From positions 1 to 62,167 of IMG/VR virus record IMGVR_UViG_3300042881_004112: a DNA stretch of 62,167 bases; one strand, given 5' to 3'. Each line of letters starts with the position of its first letter. Within the stretch, counting starts at the first letter, position 1. The notes under the pieces were generated by a model. The model was given only the letters and a program-made list of their open reading frames with translations. It did not search any database and had not been told where the DNA came from. Shown here in pieces: positions 47,166 to 57,050 of the stretch. Made by a program: the position numbers and the translations under genes. The DNA is from a virus.

Positions 47166-49539
47166 ACCCAAGTATGTAGAAAAGTTTATATCTTATTCTT
47201 CTGTTCAGGCAAAGCGTGGACTGTGGAGATCCATTCTTGCAGAAAGAATGGACTTTGCTAAATTTTTGATTGCAAACACATATAATGTAAATGCAGATAG
47301 AGTTAAAGATATCTTTTTAAGTGCTTGGGACAAATCTACAAAAGATTATCCGTCACCAAAATATGCTAGACCACAAAATTCAAAAGAATGGGAGTCGTTT
47401 AATAGTTATATTTTATACTTGTGGGAATATTATGTAGAAAATCTAGGAACTAAGAAAAAATTACCAAAAGAAAAGGATACTGGTGCATTAGTTCCTACTG
47501 ATAAAACTAATGGTTCACAACAAGAACCCCCAGGTAAAGAAAGATTATATGAAGGTGTTAATGAAGAAGACCTTGTTGATGAAGATATTGATGAAAGGGT
47601 ATTAAAATTATTAGGGATCGATAATGTCTTCGACATTGATTATGCAACATACCTCTCTTTATTAAGGGAGAGAATGGCTGCTGCTAGAATGACGGGTAAT
47701 AATATACCAACAGAAGAAGCAGAGTTGTTAACAAATGAGTGGAAGCGAGTAAAGGGTAAAGTTGGTAGATTTAGAATTAAAAGAAAAACTGTTAATACTG
47801 GAGGATTTGGTGGAGGTCCTTTAGCAATTAGAACAGGTTCATTTTTTGTTGCTCAAAAAGTAGCATTTCCAGAAAAAGAAGAAGGTGATAAAAAATTAGT
47901 TGGTCTTGCAGCAATTGCTGATGATATTGCTGCGATTAGAAAAACTGTTGAGTCTATTGCAGATTTAATGTCTCAACAAATTTCTATGATTAGAAAGGAG
48001 TTAGAGAAAGATAGGAGACTAAAGGAAGGGAAGAAGAGACAAGATAAGGAAAATCTGTTAGAAAAAGGTGGAAAAGCAGCTTTAGCACTTGCTAAAAAAA
48101 TGTTATCACCAGTGCAGAGTCTTTTAGATAAAATTATTCAATTTTTAACCACGGTTCTTGTTGGACATTTGGTATTAAAATTGTTTAGGTGGTTTGCAAA
48201 TCCAGAAAACAAAAATAAAGTAGATACAATTCTTCGATTTATAAAAGATTGGTGGCCTGCTTTACTTGCTGGATTTTTACTATTTGGAACTTCTGCTGGT
48301 AAATTAATTAGAACAGTCATTGGTACTTTAACCAAATTAACATTTACAATGGCAAGGAAGGGAATTCCTATGCTGTTGAACTTTTTAAAGAAAAATCCAT
48401 ATGTTGCTGGTGCTTTAGCAGTCACTGGATTGGCAATTGCCGCAAATGAGGTTACTGGGCAACGTCAAGCAGCATCTGTTCAAGCAGATAATAAAGCAAG
48501 AGCACAAAGAGGAGAAGGTTTAGGAGTTCAGGGAACTGATACTATGGGTGATAAAACCCCTAGTGTGGGTAATTTGGGACCAACAACTCAATTTGGGTCT
48601 CTTCAAGGCGCAAGTGGTGGTGGTAGAATTTTATCTCGTAGAGTAAAAGAAGAACCGATAAAAGCAGATGCATTTGCTGGGGGAGCACAAGTAACTGAAG
48701 ATTCTGGACAAAGGATAACGGGAGCAGGAAAAGATACACAATTGATTGCAGCAAGACCTGGAGAAATTGTTATTTCAAAAGAGGCAGTTAATAAGTATGG
48801 AGCAAACTTTTTCTTAAGATTAAACAAATCTGGCGGAGGAACCAACGTTCCTAAAATGGTTAATAATATTCAACTTGCATCTGGTGGTGGTCTTATTGGC
48901 AATGCTTTGGACTTTTTGGGAAATCTTGGACTGCCTGGAACTGGTAGAGTAATGGCACCAAGATACGCTGATATGGGATATCGGAATAAATTTCTTGGAT
49001 TAAATCTTAATCGAGTTAGACTTCCACAAATTCCTGGAAAGCAATTCTCACCACAACAGGTTCAGAGATATAATCAATCTCCTTCGGCAGCAGGTATGAT
49101 ACGAGATTGGAGTCCTTATGACCCAGTTCAGGTAAGTTTTCCAAAACCAAGACCAATACAATCTGGTTCATTTGTTGGTGGGGCGTTTAAAAATTTTGGA
49201 AAAAATGTTCAGACTATAAAAGGTGCCGCAAGACGCCAAGAAATAATGATGAGACAAATGGGATATGAACCAGATGGATATGTAAATCTCCGTGGACAAC
49301 CAGTTATTGGACCACAATCTAGAGTTCTACCAAATAAAAACATTGAAGTTGCATCAAATATTTCACCACCAACAAGAAGAATTGAAATTACTTCTACAAC
49401 AATTAATAAAGCTAAAAAACAAATTAAAGCACAACATGGGGTTGGTTCTCGTGACCTTGATACATCTTTCCCTGGAACTTACAATAGTACAACTCGTACT
49501 AAAAATATAATGACTTATGGTATAAGAGGGATAGCATAA
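47155..49539 (+). CDS. Tape-measure-like tail structural protein
   Basis: The 794-residue protein has a helical N-terminal part, a charged coiled-coil-like stretch near residues 260-305 (IRKELEKDRRLKEGKKRQDK), then hydrophobic segments near 320-345 and 365-435 (WWPALLAGFLLFGTSAGKLI). The C-terminal part is Gly-rich, with RPGEIVISKEAVNKYGANFF, a motif I know from tape-measure-like proteins. It follows the gp26/gp51 pair, as tape-measure genes follow tail chaperone genes in other phages. I infer a role in tail length or DNA ejection. Confidence 0.65.
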   Translation: MADKPKYVEKFISYSSVQAKRGLWRSILAERMDFAKFLIANTYNVNADRVKDIFLSAWDKSTKDYPSPKYARPQNSKEWESFNSYILYLWEYYVENLGTKKKLPKEKDTGALVPTDKTNGSQQEPPGKERLYEGVNEEDLVDEDIDERVLKLLGIDNVFDIDYATYLSLLRERMAAARMTGNNIPTEEAELLTNEWKRVKGKVGRFRIKRKTVNTGGFGGGPLAIRTGSFFVAQKVAFPEKEEGDKKLVGLAAIADDIAAIRKTVESIADLMSQQISMIRKELEKDRRLKEGKKRQDKENLLEKGGKAALALAKKMLSPVQSLLDKIIQFLTTVLVGHLVLKLFRWFANPENKNKVDTILRFIKDWWPALLAGFLLFGTSAGKLIRTVIGTLTKLTFTMARKGIPMLLNFLKKNPYVAGALAVTGLAIAANEVTGQRQAASVQADNKARAQRGEGLGVQGTDTMGDKTPSVGNLGPTTQFGSLQGASGGGRILSRRVKEEPIKADAFAGGAQVTEDSGQRITGAGKDTQLIAARPGEIVISKEAVNKYGANFFLRLNKSGGGTNVPKMVNNIQLASGGGLIGNALDFLGNLGLPGTGRVMAPRYADMGYRNKFLGLNLNRVRLPQIPGKQFSPQQVQRYNQSPSAAGMIRDWSPYDPVQVSFPKPRPIQSGSFVGGAFKNFGKNVQTIKGAARRQEIMMRQMGYEPDGYVNLRGQPVIGPQSRVLPNKNIEVASNISPPTRRIEITSTTINKAKKQIKAQHGVGSRDLDTSFPGTYNSTTRTKNIMTYGIRGIA

Positions 49540-49540
49540 G

Positions 49541-52500
49541 ATGGCATTTATTGACGCTAAAAAATTATTAAATGCATCAGATGAAGGTGGAAGGGTTGCA
49601 AAGGTTTCTCAACCAAAAATGTTTTTGGTCCCTGTTAAGAATACAGAATATAAGCAAACTGTAGATTTATCGCAACAAATTAATAATGAAGATTTGTCCG
49701 ATCCTGAAAGGCAAGTTGTTGAAGATATTAAAGTTATACGTGAAAAAGTAGTTAAGATAGAAGATATACTTAAGAAAACAATTAAAATTAACGTTAAAAA
49801 AGTACAACTTCGTGCAAAACAAGATGAAAATAAAAAGAGAAAAGAACAAGAAGATAAGTTAGAACAAAAAAAAGAAAAGAAAAGGGGACCAGGACTACCA
49901 AATATTCCTATCCCAGGAATGAGTATTATTGATAGAATAAAGCAGTTTTTGGGAACTATCTTTACAGGATTTTTAGTCTTAAGAATATTCAGATTACTGC
50001 CAAAGTTGGTTGAGTTTTTGGATTATATAAAACCAGTAACTGCATTTATAGAAGATTTTGTTAAAGGAATGTTTGATAAGTTTGTTACGACAATAGATCT
50101 TGGATATAAACTTGTAGATGGGGCTCAATCTAAAATTAAAGAATTATTTGGTGATGATGGTGAGAAAAAGTTTACTGAGTTTACAAGTACTTTTACTAAG
50201 TTTATGAATCTCGCAATTATTGCGGGAATGGCATCTATGGGTGGCGAAGACCCACTTAAAGATAAAAGATTTAAGGGACCAGAAAGACGAGGTTTTGATA
50301 GGTCTGGTAGAAGGGTTAATGCAAGAACACAAGAGAGATATAGAAGAAGGTTTGGTGATAATCAATATGGAGATAGATTTGGTAATAGGAATTTAAGAAA
50401 ACTTAGGGGTCAAACACCCAGACCTACTCAAGGACTAGACCAAAGATTAGTTCAGCGTGGAGCGACTAAAATTGCTGGTAAAAATGTTGGAAGAATTGCT
50501 GGAAGAATTCCAATTGTAGGACCACTAATTGATTTTGGTATTAGGTCTTTAGTTTTTAAAGAACCTCTAGGTAAAGCTGCAGCAGGTGCAGTAGGTGCTG
50601 GTGTTGGACAGGCTCTTGGTGCTTGGTTGGGTGGAACTGTTGGAACTGTTGCTGGATCTGTGGTTCCAGTAGTTGGTAATTTAATTGGAGGAGCTGCTGG
50701 TGCTACAATTGGTGGAATTATTGGTGGATTGATTGGCGACCAAATTGGAGCTAGTCTTTATAATGTAATTACAAAATCGTCTCCAGATAAGATTGAAGGC
50801 AGAGCAAGAGGTGGTAGAGTAGGAGATAAAAGTAGACGTGATCCAGGATTAAAATATGGAAAAAAGAAAAAAAGTAAAGCAGTACCAATTACAAAATTAA
50901 AAGTTGATAAAACTACACCAGGATTAACAACTGGTCAGAAAAAAATAAAAGATTTATATGCTACAACAGATTTTAATAAACAACCAGTTCGTAATTTAGT
51001 ATCTGCTGCTGAAAAATTAAAACAACCCAAGACATCAGTTTTTTCTAAGATTATGTCAATGGGTATTGATTTAATGTTGGGACATAGACCATCTAAAACA
51101 AGTCAAAGAAATGTTGCAAAAGCATTTGCGAGTTTGTTTGCTTCTGTACAAGATTCATCTTCCAATTCTATATCTAATGAAATTGCAAGAGCAATTCAAG
51201 CATTATCATCTGGTGGTGAAGTTTTAAGTGATAATAGAGATATAAAACGAAAGAATGAATCTATACTTGGATTGATGAAGGGTATTGAAAATGCTCTTTC
51301 TAGAGATTTAAGTGTATTAAATGCTATTTTAAATATTAAAACCACTCCTCGTACAGATCCAACTCAACCTGGAGGAGGTGCCCCTGGAGCAAGACTTCGT
51401 GGTGGGTCTAATGCCCAAATAGAAGCGGACTTGTTAGATTATTTTGCAGCAATTTATGGAAAAAATGCAGCAATTGGTATTGTTGCAAATATAAGACGAG
51501 AGAGTGGGTATAGAACTGCAACCCCTGATAATCCTAGTTATGAAGGAATGGTTCAATGGGATAGGAATCATAGATGGCCTAAATTTGTAAAATGGGCGCA
51601 AGATAGAGGATTAGACCCCTATAATAGAAATGTTCAGGCACAATATATTGCAATAGATATTAACAATCATGGAATCGCTGGAGAATTAAAGTCTGCCTCA
51701 AGTCCAGAAGAAGCGGCAAGTATTTTTTATAATAAATTTGAAAGAGGTGCTCATAGCAAACCAGTTAAAGGTAATGCTTATGATCCAAATAATGCACACG
51801 AGAATCTAAATAAACAATTTATTGCTGATATAACAGGAAGAAATCCTGATATTGGACGCAGATCTGGTCAGGTTGTTGTTTATCCTACAGCTAGTTCATC
51901 TGGATATAAACCACCAACACCTGGACTTTTTAATGCTGTTGAATATATTACTGGTGATTCTACTCAAGGGTCAAATTATGACCCAGGTGGTCACGGGGGA
52001 CTTAAATATCATGAACATATTGCATTTAGAACAGAAGCGGATAAAGAGAGAGCAAAATCAGCATTAAGAGCAGCTGGATTTGAGATTGGTAGTGAATATA
52101 GACCTGGAGACCGTGGTTATCATGGTTCAAATCTTGCAATTGATGTTCCTCTTTATAAACCTAGTGGTGGTGGAGTTCAAAAAGGATATTCAGATAATTC
52201 TTCAGGGGAAAAACAATTTAGTGCGGAAGTCAGAAGAGTTCTGGGAATAGGAACTTCATCTCAACCACCAAGATCTCAACCAGCACAGTTGGGAAGAGTG
52301 ATACGTTCTAGCAATGTTGGGGGTACAACTTACACTGAAAGGGAAGGTGGAAAATATTTTAAAAATGGAAAACCTGTTGATAAAGCATATTATGATGCCG
52401 TTAAAAAAAATCACCCATCTGCTTTTGGAACACAAGCGTCAATATCAACAAATAGACCAAATTCTGGTAATATTGCGGCATTAAACCAACGTGCTTCATA

Positions 52501-52546
52501 TGATACTGATGGGACAACTCATATTTTTATTGTAGAAGTTGGTTAA
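49541..52546 (+). CDS. Tape-measure-like protein with tail lysozyme and peptidase-like domains
   Basis: This 1001-residue protein has an N-terminal region related in layout to the previous gene (charged coiled coil near residues 75-118, then membrane-like FLGTIFTGFLVLRIFRLLP). A glycine-rich hydrophobic stretch lies near 345-410. Residues 626-760 match the phage tail lysozyme domain (YGKNAAIGIVANIRRESGY, EGMVQWDRNHRW). A C-terminal domain near 805-875 ends in GYHGSNLAIDVPLY, an H-x-x-A-x-D pattern like M15 peptidases. It probably opens the host cell wall at infection. Confidence 0.7.
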   Translation: MAFIDAKKLLNASDEGGRVAKVSQPKMFLVPVKNTEYKQTVDLSQQINNEDLSDPERQVVEDIKVIREKVVKIEDILKKTIKINVKKVQLRAKQDENKKRKEQEDKLEQKKEKKRGPGLPNIPIPGMSIIDRIKQFLGTIFTGFLVLRIFRLLPKLVEFLDYIKPVTAFIEDFVKGMFDKFVTTIDLGYKLVDGAQSKIKELFGDDGEKKFTEFTSTFTKFMNLAIIAGMASMGGEDPLKDKRFKGPERRGFDRSGRRVNARTQERYRRRFGDNQYGDRFGNRNLRKLRGQTPRPTQGLDQRLVQRGATKIAGKNVGRIAGRIPIVGPLIDFGIRSLVFKEPLGKAAAGAVGAGVGQALGAWLGGTVGTVAGSVVPVVGNLIGGAAGATIGGIIGGLIGDQIGASLYNVITKSSPDKIEGRARGGRVGDKSRRDPGLKYGKKKKSKAVPITKLKVDKTTPGLTTGQKKIKDLYATTDFNKQPVRNLVSAAEKLKQPKTSVFSKIMSMGIDLMLGHRPSKTSQRNVAKAFASLFASVQDSSSNSISNEIARAIQALSSGGEVLSDNRDIKRKNESILGLMKGIENALSRDLSVLNAILNIKTTPRTDPTQPGGGAPGARLRGGSNAQIEADLLDYFAAIYGKNAAIGIVANIRRESGYRTATPDNPSYEGMVQWDRNHRWPKFVKWAQDRGLDPYNRNVQAQYIAIDINNHGIAGELKSASSPEEAASIFYNKFERGAHSKPVKGNAYDPNNAHENLNKQFIADITGRNPDIGRRSGQVVVYPTASSSGYKPPTPGLFNAVEYITGDSTQGSNYDPGGHGGLKYHEHIAFRTEADKERAKSALRAAGFEIGSEYRPGDRGYHGSNLAIDVPLYKPSGGGVQKGYSDNSSGEKQFSAEVRRVLGIGTSSQPPRSQPAQLGRVIRSSNVGGTTYTEREGGKYFKNGKPVDKAYYDAVKKNHPSAFGTQASISTNRPNSGNIAALNQRASYDTDGTTHIFIVEVG

Positions 52547-52568
52547 ATAGTAAATATAACTTTCAAAA

Positions 52569-53870
52569 ATGGCTGGTAATACTCCAAATACAAAAGCAGA
52601 ATCAGGTAATATATCAAAATGTCTCATTCATTCTAATAGAGGCAGTGGGACTGCTGATATATCTGGCGGTATTGTGGATTTTTCATATTTTGAAAGTATA
52701 TTGGATAATTCTGTTAGATTTTCTTTGATAGTTTTGGATTCTGGACATAATGAAGGAAAATCTGATGATATTGCAATTTTATATAAACTTAAATTATCTG
52801 GATTTGAAAGGGTTGAAGTAACTTTTAATGATAATGATAACAACACATTAAAATTTACTGGAAATAACGCACTTTACATTAGCAAAATTTCAAATATATT
52901 ATCATCATCTGAGCAGATGATTTATACAATTGATCTTTGCTCAAAAGAAATTTTAGCAAATGATTTTTTAAAGTCAGAAGTATATCAGAGATTTGATGGT
53001 GAAATCTCACAATCAGTTAGTATTATTTTAAAAGAAATTTTAAAAACTAAAAAAAATATTATAAGTGACCCTACAGAAAACAAATATAATTTTTATGGGT
53101 CTGGTAAAAAACCATTTGATTTGATAGCGGAAGTTGGAACAATGGGAGTTCCTCAAGGAGCGAAGTCTTCTGCTGGATATCTAATCTTTGAAACTTATGA
53201 TGGATTTAATTTTAGAGCGATTGATAAATTATTTGCTGGAAGTCCTAAGAAAAAATTCATCTACAACGATTCAACATTATTACCACAAGGATATGATTCT
53301 AAAATTATTAACTATAAATCGTTAAAAACAATAGATGTTCAAAAGAATTTGGATTCTGGAGCATATGGTGGCAGACTAGAAACTTTTAATCCATATACAC
53401 AATCCTTTAGTCCAAAAGCAAAAGAAGTTGGTAATGAGGATCAAAAACCAAGAGGTGGGCAAGAATTCCCCAAAATTTCTTCAGACTTTAGTGTTTATGG
53501 TGAATATACTAGAAGGTATAGCCATAGAATGGATGTAGGACAAACGCCATCTGGAAATAAAGGAAGGCAACTTGAAAAAAGAAAGGAAGAAAATTTGGAG
53601 TCAGCAAGAACAATAGTTCAATCTGGAATGACTTATAATAAACTGTTTACTTTGTCTGTTGAGATAAGTATCCCAGGAGATTTTAGTTTAAGGGCAGGTC
53701 AAATTGTACATTGTGATTTTCCAGAGCAATCTGGAAAGAAAGAAATGATAGCAAATAAAGAATTAAGTGGCATATATATCATATCAGATATATGTCATTA
53801 CTTGACACCTAAGGCATGTTTAACTAAAATGACATTAGTTAGAGATTCTTACGGTAGAAAACCAAGATAG
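52569..53870 (+). CDS. Baseplate hub protein, gp27-like
   Basis: The 433-residue protein lies immediately before the spike gene region, where hub genes are expected. It has a beta-rich N-terminal domain (GGIVDFSYFESILDNSVRF), the central KKPFDLIAEVGTMG and a C-terminal PGDFSLRAGQIVHCDFPEQS segment. The last is typical of hub proteins that mount the OB-fold spike. The gp27 assignment rests on fold-like pattern and synteny. Confidence 0.6.
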   Translation: MAGNTPNTKAESGNISKCLIHSNRGSGTADISGGIVDFSYFESILDNSVRFSLIVLDSGHNEGKSDDIAILYKLKLSGFERVEVTFNDNDNNTLKFTGNNALYISKISNILSSSEQMIYTIDLCSKEILANDFLKSEVYQRFDGEISQSVSIILKEILKTKKNIISDPTENKYNFYGSGKKPFDLIAEVGTMGVPQGAKSSAGYLIFETYDGFNFRAIDKLFAGSPKKKFIYNDSTLLPQGYDSKIINYKSLKTIDVQKNLDSGAYGGRLETFNPYTQSFSPKAKEVGNEDQKPRGGQEFPKISSDFSVYGEYTRRYSHRMDVGQTPSGNKGRQLEKRKEENLESARTIVQSGMTYNKLFTLSVEISIPGDFSLRAGQIVHCDFPEQSGKKEMIANKELSGIYIISDICHYLTPKACLTKMTLVRDSYGRKPR

Positions 53871-53879
53871 GTTAATTAA

Positions 53880-54092
53880 ATGGATAACATTCAACAACAT
53901 ATTGACAATGATAAAATGATTCTTGATGATCCTACTATTTCTCCACAAAGGCGTCGCCATACTGAGGAAGAATTGAGGGATCTAGAGGCATATCAACAAC
54001 GTCACCCAGAAGATGACCATGATCCTACATCATTGGAATTATATTGTGACTCTCATCCACATGCATTAGAATGTAAAGTATATGATGATTGA
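53880..54092 (+). CDS. cp12: CP12-like Calvin cycle inhibitor
   Basis: The 70-residue acidic protein ends SLELYCDSHPHALECKVYDD, the C-terminal CP12 signature with a Cys pair eight residues apart. In cyanobacteria this part binds GAPDH and, with phosphoribulokinase, shuts down the Calvin cycle. The N-terminal Cys pair of many CP12s is absent, as is usual in phage versions. It fits functionally with zwf and gnd, since blocking CO2 fixation diverts carbon to the pentose phosphate pathway. It is embedded between baseplate genes with no promoter of its own visible, so late expression is likely. Confidence 0.8.
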   Translation: MDNIQQHIDNDKMILDDPTISPQRRRHTEEELRDLEAYQQRHPEDDHDPTSLELYCDSHPHALECKVYDD

Positions 54093-54096
54093 ATAG

Positions 54097-56463
54097 ATGA
54101 CATTTTCACATTCTGCTGCTTTAGATGTACCTTACAACTTTCTTAAAGATCCACTTGTAAAATATTGGTGGGAAGGTATTGTTGCGCCAAGAGAAACATG
54201 GAGCACTGATTCTCAAGAAAAAGGAATTACAAATCCTAAACAACTTGAAAATTGGGGAAAAAGAGTAAAAGTCAGGATACAAAATGTTCATCCAGCTGAT
54301 AAAAAACTTCTCCCAGATGATCAACTTCCATGGGCAGAGGTTAGAATGGGGTCTGCTGGAAGTGGTCATCAAGGAGCTGGTTTAATTGGTGGAATAACTC
54401 AGGGGTCTAGAGTTTATGGTATTTGGGGAGATATTTCAAAATTAAATAATCCTATAATTTTAGGTACTTTAGGGAATAACGAAGAAGTTCCTATTAAAAG
54501 AACTCAAGGTCAGAATGGATTTGAATCTTATAGTGGGTATGGAGAAAAAGATATTGTAGCAGCTTTTAATGTTCCATTAGTAAAAGGTCTTCCACTAGAA
54601 ACAACATTTAATGCAAACCTTTGGGGAATAAGCGATAAATCTGTTGTTCAAGAATATACTTTTGGTGTTGCATCCCCTACAGACTGTGAAAAAATTCCAT
54701 TAACTGGAATTATGAAGTCTATGCAGGAGTTGATTCAAAAGATTGAAAAGGCTCAAAAACAATTATCAGAGTGGGAATCTTCTGCTCAAGGATGGATTTC
54801 TGATAAGCAAAAATGGATTCAGGAAAAAACTCAAAAAGCACAAGAGTTTATTGCTGAAGGTTTAAAATGGGTATTTAAAGAAATCCGTAAATTTGTCGAA
54901 GAGAAAATTAATAAAGAAACTAAAAAATTATATGAGAATATAAATCCACCCGATAGAGACAAAGCCAAAAAAGGGCATGATGCCCTCATGGAGTTGATTA
55001 CTTGTCTATTTAATAAATTGATTTCAAATCTTTTTAAGATGATTGGTAATTTTCTTAATCAAATCTTTAATCGTTATATCAATGTTCCTGCTTGTGCTGT
55101 TCAAAATTTTGTTGCCGACTTATTAGGAAATACAATTGGAAGAATCGCAGGTGCTGTTGATTCTATTATTAGTTCTGTATCTGGTTTAATTGGAGGAGCA
55201 TTCAGTATTGCTAATTCAATTTTAAATCTTTTAAAAGCATTGGCTGGATTTTTTGCTTGTGAAGAAGAACAGGAGTGTCCAGAAACAAAAGAATGGAATA
55301 TTTTTGAAGGTGGGAAACCAGCAGCAATTTTTGATATTAATTCCATTATTAATTCTGCTCAAGGAATAGCATCTCAAGTTAGTGGATTGGTTGGTAGTGC
55401 GACTGGTGTAGTTGATACTATTGCAGCAGCAGTTGATTTTAGTGGATTAATTAATAGTGCAATTAGTGCAACAAGTGGGTGTAATGTTGGTCCTGTTTTT
55501 TGTGGTCCTCCAACTGTTACTTTTTGGGGTGGTGGTGGAAGTGGTGCAAGAGGAAATGCAATCCTAAGTGCAACAGGAGACATTTTAGGAGTTGATATTA
55601 TTGCTGGGGGATCTGGTTATACTAAAGCTCCTTTTATAGACATTAGTGATAATTGTGGTAAAGGTTCTGGGGCGTATGCAACTCCAATTATTGCACCAGA
55701 TGGAGGAACAGATCCAAATACTGGACAACCAACTTATCAAGTTGTTAATGTTGCTGTTCCTAGTCCTGGAGCAGATTATCCAACAAGACCTAATGGAGAT
55801 TTGGGTGGTGATGGTAGGGTCTGGGCACCAGCTGAAAATACTGTGATTAGGACTCCCGATGGAAGATGGGAACAATATCCACCAGGAACAGAAATTCCTC
55901 AAAGAGAAGGTGATGTTGTAATTAGACCAGAAGATAAGCAAATATTGGAAGGTGTAGCGCCTGTGATTGGACTTACTCCTCCTGGATTTGGTGGTGATAA
56001 TCAAAATGATGCTGGGTTGCCTCCAGAAAATCAAATTGGAAATGCTACTGGAATCACAGCAATACCTGGAACAGGTACTAATGGTGCAACAGAACTTGAT
56101 GCATTCCCAGTAATTAATATTGGAAGTTATCCAGCAATCTTGTATATTTGTGATTTGGTTATTGAAAATGCTGGAATTAACTATTCTTCAGGAGATAAAG
56201 TTGTTATTGAACCAAATTCTGGTGCAGAAATTGAAGCTACATTTGGACCATTTGGTGTTTTAACCTCTTTGAGAATTATTAATTCTGGAAATGGATTTGT
56301 AGAAAGACCAGAGATTTACATTAAATCTGAGACAGGATATAATGCTGTTATTACACCAGTTTTTTGTGTAAGAAGAATTGGGGATGACACCGAAGGGACA
56401 TTAACAGATGAGCAAAAGTTTAAAGTTATCAGAATTGTCGATTGTGTAGGAAGAGTTGATTAA
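54097..56463 (+). CDS. 5: Baseplate central spike gp5-like, OB-fold, no lysozyme domain seen
   Basis: The 788-residue protein starts with a gp5/VgrG-type OB domain (residues 45-135: WGKRVKVRIQNVHPADKK, QLPWAEVRMG and GITQGSRVYGIWGD). A coiled-coil-like region follows near 205-290, then a hydrophobic Ser/Ile/Gly region. From about 470 to 780 it carries G-x-G-Y-T-x-x-P-type modules like those of gp53. I see no T4-type lysozyme domain. The following gene encodes a beta-helix tip-like protein, so spike functions are divided among genes. Confidence 0.72.
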   Translation: MTFSHSAALDVPYNFLKDPLVKYWWEGIVAPRETWSTDSQEKGITNPKQLENWGKRVKVRIQNVHPADKKLLPDDQLPWAEVRMGSAGSGHQGAGLIGGITQGSRVYGIWGDISKLNNPIILGTLGNNEEVPIKRTQGQNGFESYSGYGEKDIVAAFNVPLVKGLPLETTFNANLWGISDKSVVQEYTFGVASPTDCEKIPLTGIMKSMQELIQKIEKAQKQLSEWESSAQGWISDKQKWIQEKTQKAQEFIAEGLKWVFKEIRKFVEEKINKETKKLYENINPPDRDKAKKGHDALMELITCLFNKLISNLFKMIGNFLNQIFNRYINVPACAVQNFVADLLGNTIGRIAGAVDSIISSVSGLIGGAFSIANSILNLLKALAGFFACEEEQECPETKEWNIFEGGKPAAIFDINSIINSAQGIASQVSGLVGSATGVVDTIAAAVDFSGLINSAISATSGCNVGPVFCGPPTVTFWGGGGSGARGNAILSATGDILGVDIIAGGSGYTKAPFIDISDNCGKGSGAYATPIIAPDGGTDPNTGQPTYQVVNVAVPSPGADYPTRPNGDLGGDGRVWAPAENTVIRTPDGRWEQYPPGTEIPQREGDVVIRPEDKQILEGVAPVIGLTPPGFGGDNQNDAGLPPENQIGNATGITAIPGTGTNGATELDAFPVINIGSYPAILYICDLVIENAGINYSSGDKVVIEPNSGAEIEATFGPFGVLTSLRIINSGNGFVERPEIYIKSETGYNAVITPVFCVRRIGDDTEGTLTDEQKFKVIRIVDCVGRVD

Positions 56464-57050
56464 TGGGAAAACCACAACTTCATAACCCAATAGAATTGGG
56501 AAGCAATTACGGGCATTTAAAACTAGGTCATATTAATATGAATAACACCTATGCTGGTGTTATGTTGAGAAATGGTCATCCTGGACAACCATCAGAACAT
56601 TATATGATGTTTATGTCTTCTGGAAAAATGACGGGATCTACGATTAATCGTTGTCCTGGTGTTTATCAAATTATGTGTGGTGAAAAACCAGTAGATAATA
56701 CTTCTTTTATTTTAAGAGCTTCTGATGGTGATATTGTTATTGCTGCTCCTTTAGGCAGAATTAGGTTTGAAGCTAAAAATATTGATATGATTGCTAATGG
56801 TAGTGGCAATAAAAGTGGATATATTAATATTGAATCAAATGAAAAAATTAATATTAGATCAAAAAATATAGAAGTAAATGGAGATTCTGTAGCAAAATTC
56901 CTTTCTTCTGGCGTAATGGAAATAGTTGGTAATGGAACACTAAACTTTTATGGTGGATTGATTGATTGTGCAGATTCTTGTACAACATTGAAAAAATCTA
57001 AAGGTATATCTGATTTTGAGGAACAACAAAAAGGTGGAGGATTTATTTAA
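56463..57050 (+). CDS. Spike beta-helix-like protein
   Basis: The 195-residue protein has the repeating pattern of gp5/VgrG triple-stranded beta-helices: DGDIVIAAPLGRIRFEAKNI, GYINIESNEKINIRSKNIEV, then MEIVGNGTLNFYGG. It starts within the stop of the gp5-like gene (TAATG) and probably forms the distal part of the membrane-piercing spike as a separate polypeptide. Cys residues near the end could bind metal. Confidence 0.7.
   Translation: MGKPQLHNPIELGSNYGHLKLGHINMNNTYAGVMLRNGHPGQPSEHYMMFMSSGKMTGSTINRCPGVYQIMCGEKPVDNTSFILRASDGDIVIAAPLGRIRFEAKNIDMIANGSGNKSGYINIESNEKINIRSKNIEVNGDSVAKFLSSGVMEIVGNGTLNFYGGLIDCADSCTTLKKSKGISDFEEQQKGGGFI

Noticed and set aside
53880-54092. Small acidic protein between baseplate genes as a mere hypothetical
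   Set aside because: The C-terminal Cys pair with ELYC and ECKVYDD matches CP12, so a specific call is justified.
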